From contig NZ_CP083590.1 in NCBI RefSeq assembly GCF_020099395.1, positions 4,464,001 to 4,528,000 on the forward strand: a stretch of 64,000 bases of DNA, given 5' to 3'. The stretch is from Streptomyces mobaraensis. Lineage in GTDB: Bacteria; Actinomycetota; Actinomycetes; Streptomycetales; Streptomycetaceae. The position numbers were made by a program, and so were the translations under genes. The notes under the pieces were generated by a model. It was not told where the DNA came from. It saw only the letters and a program-made list of their open reading frames with translations, and made no database searches. Every line of letters begins with the position of its first letter. Positions within the stretch are counted from its first letter, which is position 1. Of the stretch, positions 37,920 to 44,985 are shown piece by piece.

Positions 37920-40633
37920 GCGCGGTGGTGACCTTCGCGCAGGCTCAGGAGCGCGCGGAGCGCTGGGTCAACGGCGACGTTCCGGCGTATCTGCACCGCG
38001 AGGTGAAGGTGCGCGAGTTCGACCTGGGCTTCGTCGCCTGGGCCGAGGACCGCGAGGGCGTGGCCTCCACGGACAGCGCCCGCTCGCGGCTGGTGATCGC
38101 GCGCGACAGCGGGGAGACCACGCTGTGGCCCGGGCTGCCGGTCGGCGAGGTGATCCGGCGGTACGAGGAGGAGTACGGCACCGCGGCCGAGCCGGCGCCG
38201 GTGGCGGACGAGCCGCCGCGGCGGGTGGACCTGAACGCGACGTCGTTCCTGCTGAGCCCGCCGCAGTGGCTCCAGGACGCGGCCGACGCGATGGGCATCC
38301 CGGACCGCAAGCGCGAGCGGGAGCCGGAGCGGGAGCGGGACTCCGCGGCGGCGCGGTCCGGTTCCGCTGAGGCGGATGACACGTCGGGCGGGGTGGGCGC
38401 GGCGGCTGCGACGGGTACGTCCGGTGTGCCGGGTGCGTCCGGCGGTACGTCCGGCGGAGGCCCCGCCGGTGCGACGGGCTCCGGGGCGGCCGCTCCCGCT
38501 TCTGCTCCCGCATCGAGTGGTGCGTCCGGTGCGTCCGGTGCGCCCAGGGCGGACAAGGCCCCGGGCCCAGAGAACGCGTCCACTTCGACCCCCTCCCCTT
38601 CCCCTTCTGCCTCCCCTTCTCAGGCGCCGGCCCCCGAGCCCGTCTGGGCGGGTGCCGACGTCTCGACGCATGCGGACGACGACACCGGGAACCTGCCCGC
38701 GACCGTCCTCGCGCCGGCGCTGTCCGGTTCGGACGCCGACGACACGCCCCCGCCGGGCGTGCGGCCGGACGCGAAGACCGAGCTGATGCCCGGGGGCAGT
38801 TCGCTGCCGCGAACGCGGCTGGCCCCCGCGATCGAGGAGCCCGGCGGCTCGCGTCCGGCGCCGGGCGCTCCGGCCGGACCGCCGGCCGCGCCTGGTCCCG
38901 TCGTCCCGCCGCAGGCGCCGAACGTGCCGCCCGCGGGCCCGGCCGCGCCGCCGGCCGCCCCCAACGCCCCTGCGGGCGCCGGTGGTTCGGGTCACCAGGT
39001 GCCCGCCGGCGGGTCGGCCGCCTACGCGGCGACGATGCTCGCGACGCCGGGCACTCCCGGGATGCCCGGGATGCCGGGGGCGCCCGGTGGCCCGGCGGGT
39101 CCTGGCGCCGCACCCGCCGCGTCCGCCCCGCCCGGCCCTGGAGCGGGCCCGTCCGCCCCGGGCGTCCCGCCCGTACCGGCCGCGCCCGCGGCCCCCGGCG
39201 TACCCCCTGCGCAGCCGGGGACGCCGCCCGCCGCGCCCGGGACGCCGCCGGGCGGTGTGCACGCCGCCGCGACGATGCTCGCCGGGGCCAACGTGCCGGG
39301 GGCCCCGAACGTACCCGCCGCACCCGGCGCACCGGGAGTCCCCGGAGCCCCGGCCGCGCCGAACTCCGCCGGCGCACCGGGCGGTTCCACGCCCCCCGGC
39401 GCCCCCGGAGGCCCCGGCGTACACCCGCCGGCCGCCCCCGGCGCCCCGGGCGCCGCTCCCGGCGCCGCCGCGCCGGGCCCGCACGCTCCCGGCGCACCGG
39501 GCGCGCCCGGAGCCCCGGGCGCCCCGGCGGGCGGCGTGCACGCCGCGGCGACGATGCTCGCGAGCCCCGGTGCGCCGGGTGTCCCGCCGGTGCCCAACGC
39601 CCCGCAGCCGCCCGGCGGTTACGGCTACCCGCAGCCGCCGGCCGGTGTCCCGACCGTCGGCCCCGGCTATATGGCCGTTCTCCGCTACCGCGCCCAGGAC
39701 GGTTCGGAGCAGCAGGTCATCCGGCGCAGCGCGCCGGGCACCCCGCACCCGGAGTGGCAGATCCTGCACGAGCTGCGGTCGATGAACGTGCCGCCACAGC
39801 AGGTGCTGGAGCTCCACACCGAGCTGGAGTCCTGCGACCTGCCGGGCGGTTACTGCGCGCGGATGGTCCGTGAGACCTGGCCGCAGGTGCGCGTCAGCCA
39901 CACCGCGGCGTACGGCAGCGATCACGCCGGCCGCCAGCAGGGCGTACGCCACCTGCTGGAGCACCAGGGCGAGCTGCACCAGGTCGCCGGCGCCCCCGCC
40001 CGTCCGGCCCCGAACCGGGTGCCGCTGCCGCAGCCGCACCAGGTGCGCCCGGCCCCGCCGGCCGCGGTCGAGGCCATCGCGCAGGAACTGCTGGAATCGT
40101 TCGGTCCGCAGGGCGTCTTCCGTTTCGACCAGCGTGCCGTGTCCCGGCAGGGCGTCCCGGACGTGGTGGCGCAGACGCTGGTGTGGGCGGGGCTGCCGGC
40201 CGACTTCGGGCCGTTCTTCTGGGCGCAGGCCCAGCCGGGCCGCCCGGTGCCGACGCTCGCGGAACTGGCGGTCGAGCGCGGGGTCCAGCCGGCGTCGGAC
40301 GCCGGTTCGTACCTGGTGATGGGCAGCGACTTCGGACGGCAGCTCTGCGTCCAGTACGGTACGGCGCACATCGTGGCCGTCCCGCTGGAGGCGGGCCCCG
40401 ACGGACGGCCGGCCGTGCCGCAGTTCGTCAACACGAGCCTTCCTCAGTTCGTACGCTCTTTGGCGTTGCTCGGGCGCATGTGGCGCTGGCGCTACGGTCT
40501 GACGCCGGAGCAGGCTGGGCGCTGGACCGTGGACTTCCAGGACCAGATCGCCGCGCTGGACCCGGTGGCCTTCTCGTCGCCGGAGAACTGGTGGGCGGTG
40601 CTGCTGGAGCAGATGTGGGACGGTCTCTTCTAG
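37916..40633 (+). CDS. Multi-domain Imm35 / deaminase / SUKH-4 protein with long disordered linker
   Basis: The 905-residue protein has four parts. Residues 1-90 (VTFAQAQERAERWVNGDV...ATLWPGLPVGEVIRRYEEEYG pattern) resemble the YrhB/Imm35 immunity domain. Residues 95-580 are Pro/Gly/Ala-rich with three near-identical AATMLA motifs at about 371, 450 and 543. Residues 583-665 look like a nucleic-acid deaminase domain: H611-P-E613 in a helix and C640-x6-C647 in ELESCDLPGGYC. From about 700 to the end is a SUKH-4 domain (FDQRAVSRQGVPDVVAQTLVWAGLPADFGPFFWA ... YLVMGSDFGRQLCVQYGT). It is translationally coupled to the WHH-SUKH gene. Toxin-type and immunity-type domains in one intracellular chain suggest autoinhibition; this is inference. 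Confidence 0.78.
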   Translation: MSAVVTFAQAQERAERWVNGDVPAYLHREVKVREFDLGFVAWAEDREGVASTDSARSRLVIARDSGETTLWPGLPVGEVIRRYEEEYGTAAEPAPVADEPPRRVDLNATSFLLSPPQWLQDAADAMGIPDRKREREPERERDSAAARSGSAEADDTSGGVGAAAATGTSGVPGASGGTSGGGPAGATGSGAAAPASAPASSGASGASGAPRADKAPGPENASTSTPSPSPSASPSQAPAPEPVWAGADVSTHADDDTGNLPATVLAPALSGSDADDTPPPGVRPDAKTELMPGGSSLPRTRLAPAIEEPGGSRPAPGAPAGPPAAPGPVVPPQAPNVPPAGPAAPPAAPNAPAGAGGSGHQVPAGGSAAYAATMLATPGTPGMPGMPGAPGGPAGPGAAPAASAPPGPGAGPSAPGVPPVPAAPAAPGVPPAQPGTPPAAPGTPPGGVHAAATMLAGANVPGAPNVPAAPGAPGVPGAPAAPNSAGAPGGSTPPGAPGGPGVHPPAAPGAPGAAPGAAAPGPHAPGAPGAPGAPGAPAGGVHAAATMLASPGAPGVPPVPNAPQPPGGYGYPQPPAGVPTVGPGYMAVLRYRAQDGSEQQVIRRSAPGTPHPEWQILHELRSMNVPPQQVLELHTELESCDLPGGYCARMVRETWPQVRVSHTAAYGSDHAGRQQGVRHLLEHQGELHQVAGAPARPAPNRVPLPQPHQVRPAPPAAVEAIAQELLESFGPQGVFRFDQRAVSRQGVPDVVAQTLVWAGLPADFGPFFWAQAQPGRPVPTLAELAVERGVQPASDAGSYLVMGSDFGRQLCVQYGTAHIVAVPLEAGPDGRPAVPQFVNTSLPQFVRSLALLGRMWRWRYGLTPEQAGRWTVDFQDQIAALDPVAFSSPENWWAVLLEQMWDGLF

Positions 40634-40828
40634 CGGCCGGCCGGGATTCGACGGCGGCAGGGCGCTCGGCCCCGCGCACGGGGGACCGGGCGCTCTGCGC
40701 TGCCGGTCGGCGCATCCTTGACAGAACAACCAGGCGGAGTGTCGTGTTTTGGGCACTTCCCTCGTGCGGGAATGATGTGCGCCTGACCGCGTCGCAGACC
40801 GGGTTTCCGGATATAAGGGGCTACAAGC

Positions 40829-41731
40829 ATGAGTGCATCGGTGTCACCTGACGGTTTCACTGTCGTACGAGGCCGCGGCTACCGGCCTGACCAGGTTGAG
40901 CGCGCTCTCGCCGAGTTCGCGCGGCAGCGCGACACCTCCTGGGAGCGCGCGGCGCGGCTCACCGTCCTCGCGCGGGAGATGGAGGACGAGGTCCAGCGCC
41001 TCCGGCAGGTGGTGGCGCAGCTGCCCCCGCAGACGTACGAGACGCTGGGGCCCCGCGCCCAGGGCCTGATCGCCACCGCGGAGGCGGAGGCGCTCGGCCT
41101 GAAGGAGCGGACGGACGCCGAGGCCGCCGAGATGCACGACGCGGCGGGCGCCTACGCCCGCAAGGTCCGCGACGCCGCCCACGAGTACCAGGTCGAGGTG
41201 CGGGCGGAGGCCGAGGAGTGGGCCCGGCAGGCGCAACTCGCGGCTCAGACGGTCGCGGACGAGCTCCGCGCGACGGCCCGTCAGGACGCCAAGCAGTGGC
41301 GCGCCGACGCCGAGGCGGCCCTTCAGGAGATGCGGGAACGCACCGCCGCGATGCTGGCCGACCAGGAGAAGGAGCACGCCGAGCGCTGGGAGGCGGCGGG
41401 CCGCGAGGACGCCGAGCGCGAGGCCGCGATGGACGCGCGGGTGGCCGCCATGGAGGAGTACGCGCGGTCCACCCTCAACGAGGCGCAGCGCCGGTACGCG
41501 GACGCCGAGGAGGCGGCGCGGCACGGCCAGGAGGACGCGGAGGCGCAGGCCGCGTCGCTGATCGCGCAGGCCCGGGTACGGGAGGAGCGGATCGCGCGGG
41601 AGACCGAGCGGGTGCTCCGGGAGCACGAGGAGCGGCGCGAGGAGTTGCGATCGCACATGGCCCACGTGCGGCACAGCCTCGCCGCCCTGACGGGCAAGCC
41701 GGTGGCCGAGGACCCGGCGCTGGGCGACTGA
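40829..41731 (+). CDS. Coiled-coil protein with DivIVA-like N-terminus
   Basis: The 300-residue protein begins FTVVRGRGYRPDQVERALAEF, the start seen in Streptomyces coiled-coil proteins annotated as cellulose-binding or DivIVA-like. From about 35 to 285 it is an almost continuous, Ala/Glu/Arg-rich coiled coil with many Trp-Ala or Arg-Ala heptad positions. In this genus such proteins (FilP and Scy are examples) form cytoskeletal assemblies in polar growth; whether this one does is unknown. It lies 195 bp after the toxin/immunity locus in the same direction, with AAGGGG 9 nt before the ATG and TTGACA at 40718-40723 as a possible -35. True cellulose binding is unlikely. Confidence 0.8.
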   Translation: MSASVSPDGFTVVRGRGYRPDQVERALAEFARQRDTSWERAARLTVLAREMEDEVQRLRQVVAQLPPQTYETLGPRAQGLIATAEAEALGLKERTDAEAAEMHDAAGAYARKVRDAAHEYQVEVRAEAEEWARQAQLAAQTVADELRATARQDAKQWRADAEAALQEMRERTAAMLADQEKEHAERWEAAGREDAEREAAMDARVAAMEEYARSTLNEAQRRYADAEEAARHGQEDAEAQAASLIAQARVREERIARETERVLREHEERREELRSHMAHVRHSLAALTGKPVAEDPALGD

Positions 41732-41735
41732 GGCG

Positions 41736-41780
41736 CCGTACGTCCCGTCCGCCGCGGGGTGGGGTGGACGGGACGTACGG
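41736..41780. terminator. Perfect 15-bp bidirectional hairpin
   Basis: CCGTACGTCCCGTCC (41736-41750) pairs perfectly with GGACGGGACGTACGG (41766-41780). It lies between the convergent coiled-coil and lytic transglycosylase genes. Confidence 0.75.
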
Positions 41781-41794
41781 GGTGGTGGCCGCGG

Positions 41795-43642
41795 TCAGCC
41801 GGTGGTGCGGGTGGCGGTGGCCTTGGGGCTCGGGGAAGCGGAGGCGGGTGCGCCCTTCTTGCCGCTGTCCTTGGTGTCCTTCTTGTCGCCCTTGCCGGTG
41901 TCCTTGCCCTTGTCGCCGGGCTTGCCGGATTCGGTGGGCTGGCCGGGCTTGGGGGTGACGGTCAGGGGCAGGGAAAGCTGGACGCCGTCACCGGTGGTGA
42001 GGAGAAGCGTGAAGCTGCCTGTCCGGTCGTCGGCGAAGAGCGGCGGTAGATCCACCTTGCCGTCGTCTCCCGTGGTGACCGTCACCGTGCGGGGCCGGTT
42101 GTCGCCCTCCTTGAAGTACGGACCGGTCTTCGCCGCCTTGCCGTCCTTGAGAACGGTCGCCGTGATCTTCACCTTGGCTACCGGCTTGCTCTTGCCCTCG
42201 CCCTTGGCGTTGGCCTGGAGGCTGATCGGCTGCCCGAAGGAGGCACCCACGGTGGCCGACAAGGGGGTGTTGCCGGGCCGGACGATCTCGTCGGCCTTGG
42301 GCGGCGTCGGTTCCGTGACGACCGCGGTGAAGTCGACGGCCGTACTGCTCCGGTCGCCGATGGTCGCGCGGACCGTGTAGGTCCCGGACTTGTCACCGGC
42401 GGTGAGGCCCTTCACCGTGGCCAGGCCGTCCTTGCCGGTGGTGGCGGTGACGGTGGCGGTGGTGGTCCGGCCGTCGCGGAAGCGCGGGCCGTTCTTGCCG
42501 ATGACCTCGAACTGCACCCGGGTGCCTGTGACGGGTTCCCCGTCGGCGGTGACCGCGCGCACCGTCAGGGACGGGAAAGCTTTGCCCGTGTCGGCCGTCA
42601 CTTCCTGATCGCTCTTCAGCTCCAGGCGGGAGGCCGTGGCCGGCGGCTTCGGCTTGTGGTCCCCGGGCTTGCCCTTGTCTCCGCCCGGCTTGTTCTGGTC
42701 GGGCTTCGGGTTGGGCTTGGGCGTCGTCGGCGTCGTGTTGCCCGGCGTGGGCCGGGACGGCGTCGTGGGCACGGTCGGCACCGTGGGCACGGTCGGGACC
42801 GTCGGAATCGTCGGCAGGGTCGTGCCGCCCGACGGCGACCCGACGGGCACATCGGACACGGCGCCCCCGCCGCCGCTCTGGTACGTGCGCATCCAGGCGA
42901 GCACCGTGTTGAGGTAGTCGCGGGAGGAGTTGTAGCGGAGGACGGCCTTCTCGACGTCCGCCTGCTTGCTCAGGTCGAGGCCGCCGGCGCACAGGTAGCG
43001 GGCGGTGCCGGCCGCCGCGTCGAAGATGTTGTTGGGGTCCTTCTGGCCGGTGCCGCGCCCGTCGGCCGCGTAGGCCTGCCAGGTGGACGGGATGAACTGC
43101 ATCGGCCCGACGGCGTGGTCGAACTGCCGGTCGCCGTCGTACCGGCCGCCGTCCGTGTCGCGGACGAGCGCGAACTTCTCGCCCGTCAGGGGCGGGCCGA
43201 TGATGGGCTTCGCGCTGGAGCCGTCGGCGCGGAGGCCGCCGCCCATGCCGCCGTGGTCGGACTCCACCTTGCCGATGCCCGCGATGAGTTCCCAGGGCAC
43301 GTGGCAGGTGGGCCACTGCTCTCCGGCGAGCTTCTCGGCGTTCTTGTAGGCGGCCAGGGCTGTCGCGGGGATGCCGGTGGCCTTGTCCGGGCCGGCGTCG
43401 GGAGTGCCGCTGCCCGGCGCTCCCGGGGTGCCCGGCGGGGGGACGAGGTCGGGCAGGGCGAGGTTGGGGGAGCCATGCGGCAGTCTCTGCGGGTTGCCGG
43501 GCCCGGGGGCGGGGTCGCCGGCGTCCGCCGCGGTGTGCGGCGGGCTGGCGCCCACCGCCGCGGTGGTGAGGCTGGCGACGAGCAGAGCAGTGCACAGTCC
43601 CTGTCGGGAGACGCTGGCAGCGCGCGTACGAAGTATCTTCAC
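41795..43642 (-). CDS. Secreted lytic transglycosylase with Ig-like repeats
   Basis: This 615-residue peptidoglycan lytic transglycosylase has a signal peptide (about 1-32, ending TAAVGA). A SLT/MltB-type catalytic domain spans about 95-255, with WELIAGIGKVESDHGG (catalytic Glu127), DHAVGPMQFIPSTWQAY and DPNNIFDAAAGTARYLCAGG. After a Thr/Pro/Val repeat linker (TVPTVPT) come two Ig-like modules (about 340-445 and 460-575) of the invasin/intimin kind, with paired TVTVTTGDDG and ATVTATTGKDG strands. The C-terminal 40 residues are Lys/Gly/Ser-rich. Ig modules probably hold it in the cell wall. The GTG at 43642 follows AAGGAAGC; a longer frame would include promoter sequence. Confidence 0.9.
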   Translation of the reverse strand: MKILRTRAASVSRQGLCTALLVASLTTAAVGASPPHTAADAGDPAPGPGNPQRLPHGSPNLALPDLVPPPGTPGAPGSGTPDAGPDKATGIPATALAAYKNAEKLAGEQWPTCHVPWELIAGIGKVESDHGGMGGGLRADGSSAKPIIGPPLTGEKFALVRDTDGGRYDGDRQFDHAVGPMQFIPSTWQAYAADGRGTGQKDPNNIFDAAAGTARYLCAGGLDLSKQADVEKAVLRYNSSRDYLNTVLAWMRTYQSGGGGAVSDVPVGSPSGGTTLPTIPTVPTVPTVPTVPTTPSRPTPGNTTPTTPKPNPKPDQNKPGGDKGKPGDHKPKPPATASRLELKSDQEVTADTGKAFPSLTVRAVTADGEPVTGTRVQFEVIGKNGPRFRDGRTTTATVTATTGKDGLATVKGLTAGDKSGTYTVRATIGDRSSTAVDFTAVVTEPTPPKADEIVRPGNTPLSATVGASFGQPISLQANAKGEGKSKPVAKVKITATVLKDGKAAKTGPYFKEGDNRPRTVTVTTGDDGKVDLPPLFADDRTGSFTLLLTTGDGVQLSLPLTVTPKPGQPTESGKPGDKGKDTGKGDKKDTKDSGKKGAPASASPSPKATATRTTG

Positions 43643-43706
43643 TGAGGCTGCTTCCTTGGGAGACCGGCGGCCGGGCGCAGGGGAGGCTGTCGGACGCCCC
43701 CCCTCG

Positions 43707-43735
43707 GCCATAAACCCGAACACTAATTCCCTCAA
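43707..43735 (-). promoter_or_regulatory. Promoter of the lytic transglycosylase gene
   Basis: On the reverse strand, TTGAGG (43735-43730) and TATGGC (43712-43707) are separated by exactly 17 bp in an unusually AT-rich stretch. Start of transcription would be near 43700, giving a leader of about 57 nt. Confidence 0.6.
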
Positions 43736-43998
43736 GCCCCAATTGTCTTGCCCCCGGACGGGCTTCACGGTTTCTTCGCGACGCGTTCCCTCGGAAGGGA
43801 CGGCGGTTCGGCCGTTTCCCTCGCGCACCATCGGCTCGCGACGCCCGGAAGAAAGCATTCCGATTCTGCACGACCCTGAGAAGGGGCCCGCTTTGGCGGT
43901 GCATCCCCTAGGGGTCGGCCCCTACGTCCCCACCGGTGGCGCTCGTCCCGCAGCAGGAGGAGTGGCGGTCCTTCCGCTCCCTAGGCTCGTCATGCGAC

Positions 43999-44026
43999 GG
44001 CAGGCAGGCAGGCAGGCAGGCAGGCA
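43999..44026 (+). repeat. GGCA tetranucleotide microsatellite, seven units
   Basis: Seven perfect GGCA units are followed by GGCC. The tract is about 170 nt upstream of the ABC ATPase start. The unit is not a multiple of three, and it lies in an untranslated or promoter region as annotated here. Confidence 0.9.
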
Positions 44027-44196
44027 GGCCGGAGGGCCGGGGTGGGGTCAGCCCCACCATCGGAACACCCCCGTGCCCCATCGCGGCGTCCGCCATGGAA
44101 CAGCAGGCTGGTGCGAGTCCGGAGAGACCCGCCGGACTGCCTTCCGGGCGCGGCAAAGGCAGTAGCGGAAACAGCAGCAGAAACAGGAGACCCACC

Positions 44197-44985
44197 GTGA
44201 AGACGGCTGTATCGATTCCCGTGACCGGGAGCGGCGGAGGACGGACGGCCGTCGCGGCGAGGGCGCGTCAGGTCCTCAAGGCGTACGGGTCGGGGGAGAC
44301 CCGCGTCACCGCGCTGGACCACGTCGACGTGGACATCGCCCGCGGGCAGTTCACGGCCATCATGGGCCCGTCCGGCTCCGGCAAGTCCACCCTGATGCAC
44401 TGCCTCGCGGGGCTCGACACGGTCACCTCCGGCGAGATCTGGATTGACGAGACCGAGATAACCCGGCTCAAGGACAAGAAGCTCACCCAGCTCCGCCGCG
44501 ACCGGATCGGTTTTATCTTCCAGGCGTTCAACCTGCTGCCGACCCTCAACGCCCTCGAGAACATCACGCTCCCCATGGACATCGCGGGCCGCAAGCCCGA
44601 CCGGGACTGGCTGAACCGGGTGGTGGAGACCGTCGGCCTGGCGGGACGCCTCAAGCACCGGCCCAACCAGCTCTCCGGCGGCCAGCAGCAGCGCGTCGCC
44701 GTGGCCCGCGCGCTCGCCGCCCGGCCCGAGATCATCTTCGGTGACGAGCCGACCGGCAACCTCGACTCCCGGGCCGGCGCCGAGGTGCTGGGCTTCCTCC
44801 GCCGCTCGGTGGACGAACTCGGCCAGACCATCGTGATGGTCACCCATGACGCCGTCGCCGCCTCCTACGCCGACCGCGTGCTCTACCTGGCGGACGGGCG
44901 GATCGTCGACGAGATGCACCAGCCCACCGCCGACATGGTCCTCGAGCGCATGAAGCACTTCGACGCCCGCGGGCGGGTGTCGTGA
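44197..44985 (+). CDS. MacB/LolD-type ABC transporter ATPase
   Basis: The 262-residue ATPase powers the permease encoded next. It has Walker A GPSGSGKST at about 60-68, the Q loop FQAFNLLPTLNALENI, the signature LSGGQQQRVAVARALA, Walker B IIFGDEPTGNLDS and the switch THD. The NLLPTLNALENITLP stretch is typical of the LolD/MacB/FtsE subfamily. GTG follows ACAGGAGA. The stop overlaps the permease start (GTGA). Confidence 0.93.
   Translation: MKTAVSIPVTGSGGGRTAVAARARQVLKAYGSGETRVTALDHVDVDIARGQFTAIMGPSGSGKSTLMHCLAGLDTVTSGEIWIDETEITRLKDKKLTQLRRDRIGFIFQAFNLLPTLNALENITLPMDIAGRKPDRDWLNRVVETVGLAGRLKHRPNQLSGGQQQRVAVARALAARPEIIFGDEPTGNLDSRAGAEVLGFLRRSVDELGQTIVMVTHDAVAASYADRVLYLADGRIVDEMHQPTADMVLERMKHFDARGRVS

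Larger units (their letters stand above)
43643..44196. other. Divergent intergenic region with GGCA microsatellite
   Basis: This 554-bp region lies between the transglycosylase and the ABC exporter. It contains a good reverse promoter at 43707-43735, the palindrome CCCCTAGGGG (43905-43914), and seven GGCA units at 43999-44026. No gene is convincing. The promoter of the ABC operon is not obvious. Confidence 0.5.

Noticed and set aside
37649..40756. Long Arg/Gly-rich frame antisense to the SUKH-4 gene
   Set aside because: This is a shadow of the Pro/Ala-rich linker, with no motif and no start signals.
43905..43914. CCCCTAGGGG palindrome as an operator
   Set aside because: It is short, GC-rich and isolated, and there is no second copy or positioned promoter to support it.
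43936..44196. N-terminal extension of the ABC ATPase reading through the GGCA repeat
   Set aside because: The GTG at 44197 has a good AGGAGA site and the family core begins soon after. The extension is low-complexity; kept only as a possibility in the microsatellite finding.
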